DNA from: Erythrobacter sp. 34-65-8
GTDB taxonomy: Bacteria > Pseudomonadota > Alphaproteobacteria > Sphingomonadales > Sphingomonadaceae
Length of the DNA stretch: 15,836 nucleotides
Reading direction: 5' to 3'
Assembly: GCA_002278985.1 (NCBI GenBank)
Contig: NCJP01000010.1
Span: 1-15,836, forward strand
How positions within the stretch are numbered: position 1 is the first letter of the stretch; the number at the start of each line of letters is the position of its first letter. Both the position numbers and the translations under genes were made by a program. Under the pieces are notes generated by a model. That model saw only the letters and a program-made list of their open reading frames with translations. It was not told the origin of the DNA and did no database searches. Positions 8,038 to 15,836 of this stretch are shown in pieces.

Positions 8038-9662
8038 GCCCGCGCCAGCGCCTCGGCAATGAGCTTGCGGCTGTTGGCGATACCATAAAGCGCGATGAAG
8101 CTGCCCATGCGCGGCCCCTGGTCGCTGCCGAGCAAGGTCTGATACAACGCCTTGAACCAGTCACGCAGGTTTTCGAATCCGAACTCCTCGCGCTTGCCGA
8201 TTTCGTAGACCTGGGTCTGCAGGTCTTCAGCCGAGGTGTTCTCGGCAGCACCAGCCAGGTAACTGTCCAACGCAGCCAGGGCAGCCGCCTCGTTCCCTGA
8301 CGGGGCGCGCTTTGACAGCGTTGGCGCTACGAAATCGCGGTTGTAAGCCAGCGCCGTGCCCACCAGGACATCGAGCTCCGGGTGCCTGGCCGGGTCGGCA
8401 TCCGGGATATAGTTGCCAAGGTACGACCAGACCTGTTCCCGGCTCGCATCTGCTCCCAGCACGCCCACCAGGTTCAGCAGCAGCCCGTAGGTCACCGGAA
8501 GCTGTTCCCCTGCACCCGGTGCTTCTGCAGCATCGAACCCGCCATTGGCGCGCAGCAGGTGCCAGGCGGGGTTGCCCAGCTGCTTGTCCAGCGCCTGCGT
8601 CGGCAAGGCAGCGCGGAACTGCCAGTAATCATCGACTGCGCGCGGGATCACGCCCGCGTGCAGCTGCTTGGCGCTTTTGGGATTGGGGAAAATGTAGAAG
8701 CCCAGGCTCTCCTGCGAGCCATAGGTCAGCCATTGCTCGATCGTCAGGCCGTTGCCCTTGGACTTGGAGATCTTTTCGCCGTTGGCATCGAGAAACAGCT
8801 CATAGATCAGCCCTTCGGGCTTGCGGCCGCCCAGAGCCTGCACGATCCGGCCCGATTGGGTGACGCTGTCGGTCAGATCCTTGCCGCACATCTCGTAATC
8901 CACGCCCAGCGCATACCAGCGCATGGCCCAGTCGACTTTCCATTGCAGCTTCGACATGCCGCCAAGCGCGGATTGCTCGACCACGGTGCCGTCTGCATCG
9001 GTGAAACGAACAATGCCCGCCTCGGCATCGACCACTTCGACCGGCACTTGCAGCACGACACCCGACGAAGGGCTGACCGGCAGCACCGGCGAATAGGTCT
9101 TGCGCCGTTCCTCCCGCAATGTCGGCAGCATGATGTCGAGGATTGCCTGGTTCTGGCGCAGCACCTGCCGCAGCGCATCATCGAATGCGCCCGAGTTGTA
9201 CTGGTCGCTCGAGGAGACGAATTCATACTCGAAGCCGAACTGGTCAAGGAAGGCTACCAGACGTGCGTTGTTATGGTGGGCGAAGCTCTGGTGCGTTCCG
9301 AACGGATCGGGAATGCGGGTCAGCGGCTTGCCGAGATTGGCCTCCAGCACGGCCTTGTTGGCGATATTGTCGGGCACCTTGCGCAGCCCGTCCATGTCGT
9401 CACTGAAGGCGACCAGCCGGGTCTTGCCATCTTCCGGCCGCGCGCCAATCATCGCCTCGTAGGCGCGGCGGACCAGCGTGGTGCGCAGCACCTCCTGGAA
9501 AGTACCGATATGGGGCAGGCCACTGGGGCCATAGCCGGTTTCGAACAGGACGGGCACATTGCCGGGCTTCCCGTCAGGATAGCGCTTGAGCAGTTTGCGC
9601 GCTTCTTCGAAGGGCCAGGCCTTGGACACGCGGGCGGCGGCGATCAGGTCTTCCATGGTCAT
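8034..9662 (-). CDS. lysK: Class I lysyl-tRNA synthetase
   Basis: Charges tRNA-Lys with lysine in the cytoplasm. This is the class I enzyme, found in archaea and most alphaproteobacteria, and unrelated to class II LysS. The product is 542 residues. The HIGH-type signature is His51-Ile-Gly-Thr within GYGPSGLPHIGTF, and the KMSKS loop is KISKS at 297-301 (GEKISKSKGNG). CGKDLTDS (259-266) and WKVDWAMRW (241-249) belong to the Rossmann catalytic domain. The alpha-helical anticodon-binding domain fills the C-terminus, ending RKLIAEALARA. Two close in-frame ATGs, 9662 and 9656, are possible; I chose 9662, with an AAAGG about 11 bases upstream. The stop overlaps the DUF1003 start by four bases. A 145-base divergent region separates it from the SLC13 gene, where I found no convincing promoter. 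If no lysS exists elsewhere, this gene is essential. Confidence 0.95.
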   Translation of the reverse strand: MTMEDLIAAARVSKAWPFEEARKLLKRYPDGKPGNVPVLFETGYGPSGLPHIGTFQEVLRTTLVRRAYEAMIGARPEDGKTRLVAFSDDMDGLRKVPDNIANKAVLEANLGKPLTRIPDPFGTHQSFAHHNNARLVAFLDQFGFEYEFVSSSDQYNSGAFDDALRQVLRQNQAILDIMLPTLREERRKTYSPVLPVSPSSGVVLQVPVEVVDAEAGIVRFTDADGTVVEQSALGGMSKLQWKVDWAMRWYALGVDYEMCGKDLTDSVTQSGRIVQALGGRKPEGLIYELFLDANGEKISKSKGNGLTIEQWLTYGSQESLGFYIFPNPKSAKQLHAGVIPRAVDDYWQFRAALPTQALDKQLGNPAWHLLRANGGFDAAEAPGAGEQLPVTYGLLLNLVGVLGADASREQVWSYLGNYIPDADPARHPELDVLVGTALAYNRDFVAPTLSKRAPSGNEAAALAALDSYLAGAAENTSAEDLQTQVYEIGKREEFGFENLRDWFKALYQTLLGSDQGPRMGSFIALYGIANSRKLIAEALARA

Positions 9663-9807
9663 GATGCAGTGGGCCTTTGCGGCAATGTGCGGGCGGCGCA
9701 AGCCGGAATCTGAGTCAGCCAGCCGGCGCCGGACCAACCACCATCACCCCCGAACCTTCCTGCCAGCGACAATACCCTGTAACCAAAGCTTCCTGCCGAA
9801 TCACTGG

Positions 9808-11625
9808 ATGCCCCGTTTGCCCGAGTTCATTGCCCAGTTCCTCACCGCCAACAGCGCGATCATCGGCGTGCTGTTGCTGGTGGGCCTGCTGGTTGCCTTT
9901 GCGCTCGAACGGTTGCCGCCGGTGGTGATCGCCAGCGCGGGCGCGGTGCTCATGCTGGTGCTGGGCTTCATCAGCCCCCAGGACATGCTTTCGGTCTTCA
10001 GCAACCCTGCCCCGATCACCATTGGCGCCATGTTCATCCTGAGCGGTGCACTGCTCCGCACCGGGGCGCTGGAGGCGGTGTCCGGCTGGGTCATCCGCCG
10101 CACCTTGCGTCATCCGCGGCTGGCCGTCGGCGAAATCGGCGCAGGCACGATGGCCGCCTCCGCCTTTATGAACAACACGCCGGTGGTGATCGTGATGATC
10201 CCCATCGTCAAGCGGCTGGCCCGGGTGCTGAAGATTTCGCCAACGCGGCTGCTGATCCCGGTTTCCTACCTCTCCATCCTCGGCGGCACCCTTACCCTGA
10301 TCGGCACGTCGACCAACCTGCTGGTTGACGGCGTGGCGCAAAGCCTGGGCGAGGAGCCCTTCGGCATTTTCGAGATGACCGCTGTCGGGCTGGTCAGCGG
10401 CGCGGCGGGGATCGCTCTGTTGCTGCTGTTCGGCCGCCGGTTGCTGCCGGACCGGCCGGAGCACGCGATTGACGAGCAGGGTGAGAATGACAGTTACCTG
10501 TCCTCTCTCCTGCTGGTCGAACAGAGCAACCTGGTCGGGGCGAAGATCGGCGAATCCTCGCTGGTCAGGCGCCCGGGGGTCAAGGTGGTCGGCGTTTCCC
10601 GGGGCGGCGAGATTGCGCGCAAGGATATCGAGCAGCACGTTCTCGAGGCAGGCGACCAGCTGATCGTCTCCGCATCACCGGCTGAGCTCGCCTCGCTCGC
10701 CGAAGCCCACGACTTCCGGGTCGGCCTGACCGGGGTCGGCGGCGGCGTGGTCACTGCCGGGGCGGAGCGGCCCAAGGACCTGCGGCTTATCCAGGCGATG
10801 ATCTCCTCCACCCACCCGATTGTCGGGCGGCGGCTGGCCGACATTCCGCTGCTTTCGCGGCTTCGGGTCCGCGTGCTGGGCCTCGCCCGGCCACGGCACC
10901 TTGCCGGGCCTGACCTCGCCAACGCCCGCGTGCGCGCCGGTGACCGGCTGCTGATCGCCGCCGGCAATGACGCGATTGTCTCGCTCCAGGCCAATGTCGG
11001 GCTGGCCGACGTGGCCGAGGCACCGGTGCGGGCCTTCCGCCGCACCAAGGCCCCGATCGCAATCGCCACGCTTGCGCTGGTGGTCATGGGCGCAGCCTTG
11101 TTCGGCTATCCGATCGAGGCGCTCGCGCTGGGCGGCGTGGCGCTGGTGCTGCTGACCCGCTGCATGGAGCCCGAGGACGCCTGGCGCTCGATTGACGGCA
11201 ACACCCTGGTGCTGATCTTCGGAATGCTGGCGATCGGGATCGGTTTGCAGAATGCCGGGACAGTGGAACTGATCGTGGAGCATCTTCGCCCGCTGCTGTC
11301 CGTCTCCTCGCCGCTGGTGCTGCTGGTTGCGGTCTATGCCATCACCAGCGCGCTGACGGAGACCGTCACCAACAACGCCGTGGCGGTGATCATGACGCCA
11401 ATCGTGATCGGCCTGGCTGATGCCGTGCCGCTGGACGAACGCCAGCTGATCATGGCGGTGATGTTCGGCGCCAGCGCCAGCTTCGCCACGCCGATCGGGT
11501 ATCAGACCAACACGCTGGTTTACGGGGCGGCAAACTACAAGTTCACCGACTTCCTCAAGATCGGCATCCCGATGAACATCGTGGTTGGCATCGCCACTTG
11601 CATCGCCATCGTCAGCTTCGTCTGA
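9808..11625 (+). CDS. SLC13-family permease with two RCK_C domains
   Basis: An inner membrane transporter of 605 residues in the divalent anion/Na+ symporter (DASS) and SAC1-like group; likely substrates are sulfate or small carboxylates. The layout is membrane helices about 15-215, two soluble TrkA-C/RCK_C domains (about 225-303 and 322-403), then more helices about 413-605. The two halves carry matching signatures: MNNTPVVIVMIP (121-132) and TSTNLLVDG (167-175) in the first, TVTNNAVAVIMTP (519-531) and SFATPIGYQTNTLVYG (558-573) in the second, corresponding to the SNT-type Na+/substrate sites. The RCK_C domains suggest control by a bound small molecule. ATG 9808 is chosen because membrane sequence starts soon after; no clear ribosome binding site is seen. 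The frame is open upstream but overlaps lysK. The helicase follows after 47 bases. The substrate is not shown. Confidence 0.92.
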   Translation: MPRLPEFIAQFLTANSAIIGVLLLVGLLVAFALERLPPVVIASAGAVLMLVLGFISPQDMLSVFSNPAPITIGAMFILSGALLRTGALEAVSGWVIRRTLRHPRLAVGEIGAGTMAASAFMNNTPVVIVMIPIVKRLARVLKISPTRLLIPVSYLSILGGTLTLIGTSTNLLVDGVAQSLGEEPFGIFEMTAVGLVSGAAGIALLLLFGRRLLPDRPEHAIDEQGENDSYLSSLLLVEQSNLVGAKIGESSLVRRPGVKVVGVSRGGEIARKDIEQHVLEAGDQLIVSASPAELASLAEAHDFRVGLTGVGGGVVTAGAERPKDLRLIQAMISSTHPIVGRRLADIPLLSRLRVRVLGLARPRHLAGPDLANARVRAGDRLLIAAGNDAIVSLQANVGLADVAEAPVRAFRRTKAPIAIATLALVVMGAALFGYPIEALALGGVALVLLTRCMEPEDAWRSIDGNTLVLIFGMLAIGIGLQNAGTVELIVEHLRPLLSVSSPLVLLVAVYAITSALTETVTNNAVAVIMTPIVIGLADAVPLDERQLIMAVMFGASASFATPIGYQTNTLVYGAANYKFTDFLKIGIPMNIVVGIATCIAIVSFV

Positions 11626-11655
11626 TCGCCCCCTGTTCAAGCGGGTGACGGACCG

Positions 11656-11666
11656 GTAACCGTTAC
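11656..11666. promoter_or_regulatory. Palindrome before the helicase gene
   Basis: GTAAC-C-GTTAC is a perfect inverted repeat six bases upstream of the helicase ATG, in the 47-base gap after the transporter gene. There is no Shine-Dalgarno sequence in this gap, so the site may be an operator or simply chance; AT content is locally higher than in the flanking genes. Confidence 0.25.
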
Positions 11667-11672
11667 TCCGCA

Positions 11673-14438
11673 ATGCCTGCCGAGCCGCCCGATCCACGCG
11701 CCCTGTCCGCGCTGCCAGCCCTGCCCGCGCTGCACGCTTCCCACGCGGGCACCTGGCTGCGCGATGCCGCCGGCCAGACCCGGGGTTGCTCCAAGGGAGA
11801 AGCGATTACCGCCACCGCCGATACGCCGGTGCTGATGCTCAACGCGCCGCTGGTGGCGAGCAGGCTGGGCTATCCTGACCTGTCAGGCCTCGATATTCTC
11901 GAACTGTTTGCCTTCATCCATCCGGCACGGTTCTGCGTGCCGACGCCGAAAGGTCTGGCCCATACCCTCGGGCTGCAACAGCCGCAGGGTGAGGATGGCG
12001 TGCCCCTGTTGCTGCAACAGGCCGCTGGCGTCTTGCTGCAGACGTGCGGAAGCGACGACTGGGCTGAGCGCGAAGGCGCGTGGAGCGCCCTGCAATCGCT
12101 GGCCCGCCTGCGCTGGCCCTGGGCACAGATCCTGCTGCCCCATGTTCGCCGCCCCGAGCAGCCTGAGCGCTGGCTGTTCAGCCGCCTGCCCGAATGGGAA
12201 GATGCGCCCGAGCGGCCCCAGCCCGCCCAGGTCGTCCTGGCGGAAGCCGACATTGCTGCGCAGCTCGACCATCTCACCGGCAGCGGGGCGGAACGGCGCG
12301 AAGGGCAGCAGCTCTATGCCCGGTCCGCCGGGCAAATGTTCGCGCCCCGCCGCCAGCGCGGCCAGCCGCACATGCTACTGGCGCAGGCCGGGACCGGGAT
12401 CGGCAAGACCCTCGGCTACCTCGCCCCGGCCTCGCTGTGGTCGGCAGCGTCGGGCGGCACGGTCTGGGTCTCAACTTTCACCAAGAACCTCCAGCGCCAG
12501 CTGAGGGACGAGAGCGCCCGTGCCTGGCCCCCTGCCCGCCCCGATGGCTCGCGCCCGGTGGTGGTGCGCAAGGGACGCGAGAACTATCTCTGCCTGCTTA
12601 ACCTGGAAGACGCCCTGCAGGGCGGCTTCGGCGGGCGCGCCGCCATGCTGGCCCATCTGGTGGCCCGATGGGCGGCCTATTCGCGCGATGGCGACATGAT
12701 CGGGGGCGACCTGCCCGGCTGGCTCGGCACCCTGTTCCGCAAGCGGGGGATCGCGGCGCTGACCGACCAGCGCGGCGAATGCGTCTATGCCGGCTGTCCG
12801 CACTATCGCAAATGCTTCATCGAGCGCGCCAGCCGCGCTTCGGCCCAGGCCGACCTGGTCATCGCCAACCACGCGCTGGTGATGATCAACGCCGCCCGCG
12901 CGCGTGATCCCGCCAATCGCCCGACCCGGATCGTCTTCGACGAAGGCCATCACGTGTTCGAGGCGGCCGATTCCACTTTCGCCGCTGCCCTCACCGGGCA
13001 GGAGGCGATCGAGCTGCGGCGCTGGATTATCGGGCCGGAGAAAAAGGCCAAGGGCCGCCGCCGCGGCCTGGCCGCCCGGCTTGCCGATGTCGCCAGTTAT
13101 GACGACGCAGGCGGTGAGGCGATCGAGGCGGCGGTGACGGCTGCCCATGCCCTGCCCGCCGAAGGCTGGCTCCAGCGGCTGCACGATGGAGAGCCCCACG
13201 GCCCGCTCGAAAGCCTGCTCGCCGCGGTTCGCGCCACCACCTATGCGCGCGATGAAAGCGGCGGGCAGGAAGCGGGCTACGGCATCGAGACCGAAGCCGC
13301 CGGGCTGCCCGGTGACCTGGTCGAGAAGGCGCAGGACGGCTCGGCCGCCCTCGCCCGCATCCGCCAGCCGCTTATGAAGCTCGCCCTGCGGCTGGAGGCC
13401 GTGGTCGAGAACGCGCCCGACTGGCTTGATGCACAGGGCCGCGCCCGGATCGAAGGCGCGCGCCATTCACTCGCCTGGCGGGTCGACCTGCTGGCTGCCT
13501 GGGAGGCCCTGCTCGGCCGCCTGGGCGGCCCGGCCAACCCGCAGTTCGTCGACTGGCTGGCAGTCGATCGCAGCGAGGCACGTGAATTCGACATCGGCAT
13601 CCACCGCCGCTGGCTCGATCCGATGCAGCCCTTTGCCAAGGTCGTGCTGGAACCTGCGCATGGCGTGATGATGACCAGCGCGACCTTGTGTGGCCGGGGC
13701 GCTGACGGGGCCGACTGGGACAGCGCTATCGCCCGGTCCGGCGCGCCGCACATCGACCTGGTTCCGGCGCTGGTGGAGGCGGAAAGCCCGTTCGACTACG
13801 CCGCGCGCGCGCAAGTCCTGATCGTGACTGACGTGCCGCGGGGGGATCTTGCCGCGCTGGCCGGGGCCTATGCCCGGCTGATCGAAGCGGCGGGTGGCGG
13901 TGTGCTCGGCCTGTTTACCGCGATCCGGCGGCTGCGGGCGGTCTATGGCCGCATCGCCGACCGCCTGGCGCGTGTCGGGCTGCCGCTCTATGCCCAGCAT
14001 GTCGATCCGATTGACACCGGCACCCTGGTCGACATGTTCCGCGACGACCCCAAGGCCAGCCTGCTGGGCACCGATGCCTTGCGCGACGGCGTCGACGTGC
14101 CCGGCGAATCGCTGCGCTGCGTGGTGATGGAGCAGGTGCCCTGGCCCCGCCCGGACATTCTCCACCGCGCCCGCCGCGCCGCCGGGGGCGGATCGGCCTA
14201 TGACGACCGCCTGATCCGGGCGCGGCTGGCGCAGGCGTTCGGCCGCCTGATCCGCAGCAAGGACGATGCCGGCCACTTCGTGATGCTTTCCTCCGCTTTC
14301 CCCAGCCGCCTGCTCTCTGCGTTCCCTCAAGGCACCCCCGTCATGCGGGTGACACTGGAGGAGGCTTTACAACGTGTCGCCAGCCGTGCTTCTGGCACGG
14401 CAGACGCGCCGATGGTGGAGGATGAGCAGCCAACGTGA
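11673..14438 (+). CDS. DinG/XPD-family Fe-S DNA helicase with N-terminal extension
   Basis: A superfamily 2 ATP-dependent DNA helicase of 921 residues, expected to unwind DNA 5' to 3' in repair or at R-loops and forks. Walker A is AGTGIGKT (239-246). Four cysteines that can hold a 4Fe-4S cluster are Cys307 (NYLCLL), Cys370, Cys375 (AGCPHY) and Cys381 (RKCF), as in XPD and DinG. Walker B is VFDEGH (421-426), Gly replacing the Ala of DEAH. MTSATL marks a further motif, and motif VI is QAFGRLIRSKDD (854-865). The first ~225 residues are not helicase: residues 52-125 resemble a DnaQ exonuclease fold without its acidic residues. Compared with E. coli DinG (716 residues), it is long. The stop overlaps the next gene as GTGA. 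Family is firm; I avoid the symbol dinG because orthology is not shown. Confidence 0.9.
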   Translation: MPAEPPDPRALSALPALPALHASHAGTWLRDAAGQTRGCSKGEAITATADTPVLMLNAPLVASRLGYPDLSGLDILELFAFIHPARFCVPTPKGLAHTLGLQQPQGEDGVPLLLQQAAGVLLQTCGSDDWAEREGAWSALQSLARLRWPWAQILLPHVRRPEQPERWLFSRLPEWEDAPERPQPAQVVLAEADIAAQLDHLTGSGAERREGQQLYARSAGQMFAPRRQRGQPHMLLAQAGTGIGKTLGYLAPASLWSAASGGTVWVSTFTKNLQRQLRDESARAWPPARPDGSRPVVVRKGRENYLCLLNLEDALQGGFGGRAAMLAHLVARWAAYSRDGDMIGGDLPGWLGTLFRKRGIAALTDQRGECVYAGCPHYRKCFIERASRASAQADLVIANHALVMINAARARDPANRPTRIVFDEGHHVFEAADSTFAAALTGQEAIELRRWIIGPEKKAKGRRRGLAARLADVASYDDAGGEAIEAAVTAAHALPAEGWLQRLHDGEPHGPLESLLAAVRATTYARDESGGQEAGYGIETEAAGLPGDLVEKAQDGSAALARIRQPLMKLALRLEAVVENAPDWLDAQGRARIEGARHSLAWRVDLLAAWEALLGRLGGPANPQFVDWLAVDRSEAREFDIGIHRRWLDPMQPFAKVVLEPAHGVMMTSATLCGRGADGADWDSAIARSGAPHIDLVPALVEAESPFDYAARAQVLIVTDVPRGDLAALAGAYARLIEAAGGGVLGLFTAIRRLRAVYGRIADRLARVGLPLYAQHVDPIDTGTLVDMFRDDPKASLLGTDALRDGVDVPGESLRCVVMEQVPWPRPDILHRARRAAGGGSAYDDRLIRARLAQAFGRLIRSKDDAGHFVMLSSAFPSRLLSAFPQGTPVMRVTLEEALQRVASRASGTADAPMVEDEQPT

Positions 14439-14962
14439 AGAAACTCGCCCTCCTGCGCCACGCCAAGTCCGACTGGGACGACATGGCCACCCGTGACTTC
14501 GATCGCGGCCTCAACGACCGGGGACGGCGCGGTGCTGCCCTGATGGGCGAATACTTCAACCGCAAAAACCTGGCGTGGGACGCAGTTCTGGCCAGTCCGG
14601 CCGAGCGGGTCCGACGAACACTGGACCTGACCTTGCCCGATGCGGCGCCGGTGTGGGACGAGCGGCTCTATCTCGCCAGTGCCGAAACGATTTTCGATGT
14701 AATCCGCGAACGGGCCGGTGAGGCCGGAACGGTGCTGGTATCGGGGCACAACCCCGGAATGCAGGAAGCCCTGCTTGCGCTGGTGCCGCCCGCTGCGGAA
14801 AACAGCCTGTTCGACGAGGCCGCGCGCAAGTTCCCCACCACCGGCTTTGCCCTGCTGGAGCTGGCGATTGACGACTGGTCGCAGCTCGCCGAAGGCTGCG
14901 GCAAGCTGACCCACTTCAAGCGCCCGCGCGATCTCGACCCGGCGCTGGGCCCTGAACATTGA
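14435..14962 (+). CDS. SixA-like histidine phosphatase
   Basis: A 175-residue cytoplasmic protein of the histidine phosphatase superfamily (SixA branch, which removes phosphate from phosphohistidine, for example on HPt domains or NPr). The catalytic LLRHAKSDW motif gives Arg8 and the nucleophile His9. SPAERVRRT supplies Arg58, and VSGHNPGM supplies the second His (105). The start is GTG at 14435, overlapping the helicase TGA by four bases (GTGA), which suggests translational coupling. GGAGG at 14417-14421 lies a rather long 13 bases upstream. The amidohydrolase starts 16 bases after its stop. The partner protein is unknown; nothing here is a two-component system. Confidence 0.88.
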   Translation: MKKLALLRHAKSDWDDMATRDFDRGLNDRGRRGAALMGEYFNRKNLAWDAVLASPAERVRRTLDLTLPDAAPVWDERLYLASAETIFDVIRERAGEAGTVLVSGHNPGMQEALLALVPPAAENSLFDEAARKFPTTGFALLELAIDDWSQLAEGCGKLTHFKRPRDLDPALGPEH

Positions 14963-14978
14963 CGCGAGGAAACTGCCC

Positions 14979-15836
14979 ATGAACCGCTCTGCCCTGTCGC
15001 TTGCCGCCCTTGCTGCCGTGATCGCCGGCGCCGTCCCGGCGGCGGCGGAAACGGTCTACATCAAGGCTGACCGCCTGCTGGAGGTCGAAACCGGCAAGTA
15101 TGTCGATGCACCGCTGGTGACCGTGACCGATGGCCTGATCGCGTCGGTGACGAGCGGCGGCGCTGCTCCGGCGGGTGCCGAGGTGATCGACCTTACCGGC
15201 CATACCCTGCTGCCCGGCCTGATCGACATGCACGTGCACCTTGACGGGCGCCCGGAGTACGGCGGCTATTCCAGCCTCCAATTCACGGACCGGTTCGCTA
15301 CCGTGCTGGCAGTCGCCAATGCCGAAAAGATGCTCAAGGCCGGGTTCACCACCGTGCGCAATCTGGGTGATGGCGATTACAACGTCGCCGGGCTGGATCA
15401 GGCCATCGGCGAAGGCTGGGTGCCGGGCCCGCGCATCATTAACGCCAACTACTCGCTCGGCGCGACCGGCGGGCACTGCGACCAGACCTACCTGCCGCCC
15501 AGCTTCAAGGCCAAGAGCCCGGCGGTAGGCGACAATCCGGATGAACTCCGCCTGCGGGTGCGCGAACAGCGCAAGTACGGCGCCGAAGTGATCAAGGTCT
15601 GCGCCACTGGCGGGGTGTTCAGCCGCAACACCGAGCCGGGGCAGGCGCAGCTGACCCTCGCCGAGCTGACCGCGATTGCCGAGGAAGCGCATTTCTGGGA
15701 CCTGAAGGTCGCCGCCCATGCCCACGGGGCGACCGGCATCAAGCTGGCCATCCGCGCCGGGATCGATACCATCGAGCACGCCAGCCTGGTCGACGACGAA
15801 GGCATTCGCCTGGCCGCCGAGAAGGGCACCTTCTTC
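14979..15836 (+). CDS. Secreted metal-dependent amidohydrolase, 3'-truncated by window
   Basis: The first 286 residues of an amidohydrolase-superfamily enzyme; the gene runs off the right edge with no stop. Residues 1-23 are a Sec signal peptide with an AAA|ET cleavage site, so it acts in the periplasm or outside. The metal centre is clear: His85 and His87 (DMHVHLD), Lys206 (VIKVCATGG, the lysine that is carboxylated in binuclear enzymes), His247 and His249 (AAHAHG), and His267 (EHAS). The GATGGHCDQTYLPP segment (161-174) matches the Cc2672/Sgx9260 type, which act as carboxypeptidases or prolidase-like enzymes on dipeptides and N-acyl amino acids. The start has a good GAGGA (14966-14970) eight bases before the ATG, and it follows sixA by 16 bases, probably in one transcript. 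Full length should be about 420-430 residues, so roughly a third is missing here. Confidence 0.9.
   Translation, partial: MNRSALSLAALAAVIAGAVPAAAETVYIKADRLLEVETGKYVDAPLVTVTDGLIASVTSGGAAPAGAEVIDLTGHTLLPGLIDMHVHLDGRPEYGGYSSLQFTDRFATVLAVANAEKMLKAGFTTVRNLGDGDYNVAGLDQAIGEGWVPGPRIINANYSLGATGGHCDQTYLPPSFKAKSPAVGDNPDELRLRVREQRKYGAEVIKVCATGGVFSRNTEPGQAQLTLAELTAIAEEAHFWDLKVAAHAHGATGIKLAIRAGIDTIEHASLVDDEGIRLAAEKGTFF

Noticed and set aside
8382..9713. A 443-codon plus-strand open frame antisense to lysK
   Set aside because: lysK has all class I signatures on the other strand; this frame has none.
10675..11697. A 340-codon minus-strand frame antisense to the SLC13 transporter
   Set aside because: Composition (Asp/His/Gln/Arg-rich) and position show it is a shadow of the transporter gene.

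Overview
This is a chromosomal window of high-GC DNA from a Gram-negative alphaproteobacterium, most likely a sphingomonad (Sphingomonadales, for example the Erythrobacteraceae or Sphingomonadaceae). The evidence is a large TonB-dependent receptor with a sphingomonad-style plug, a class I lysyl-tRNA synthetase, a BamD lipoprotein, a Cc2672-like secreted amidohydrolase, and a DinG/XPD-like helicase with an N-terminal extension. The genus cannot be fixed from the sequence alone. I see no transposase, integrase, phage gene, CRISPR array, tRNA or rRNA, so it reads as ordinary housekeeping chromosome.

Layout. (1) 1-2648: a strong intrinsic terminator, then a minus-strand TonB-dependent receptor. 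(2) 2649-2890: a divergent intergenic region with two inverted repeats. (3) 2891-4735: plus-strand typA/bipA. (4) 4736-5276: about 540 bases with no convincing gene, holding a REP-like hairpin and a candidate two-way terminator between converging typA and bamD. (5) 5277-6737: minus-strand cytochrome b561 followed by bamD, which has its own candidate promoter placed so that the transcript could be leaderless. (6) 6838-7506: a plus-strand prolyl 4-hydroxylase-like 2OG-Fe(II) oxygenase, divergent from cytochrome b561. (7) 7510-9662: minus-strand lysK followed by a DUF1003 membrane protein, joined by an ATGA overlap. (8) 9808 to the right edge: a plus-strand run of an SLC13-type transporter with two RCK_C domains, a DinG/XPD-family Fe-S helicase, a SixA-like phosphohistidine phosphatase (GTGA overlap with the helicase), and a secreted metal-dependent amidohydrolase cut by the window end.

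How the genes work together: several serve the envelope (TonB receptor, BamD, cytochrome b561, DUF1003 protein, SLC13 transporter, secreted amidohydrolase) and several serve information processing (TypA, LysK, helicase). No single pathway unites them. The tight units are lysK-DUF1003 and helicase-sixA-amidohydrolase, where overlaps or short gaps suggest shared transcripts. I do not see a clear undescribed multi-gene system. The points most worth a second look are the helicase N-terminus, which looks like a decayed DnaQ-type exonuclease domain, the leaderless-looking bamD start, and bamD standing apart from its usual recN/lpxC neighbours.
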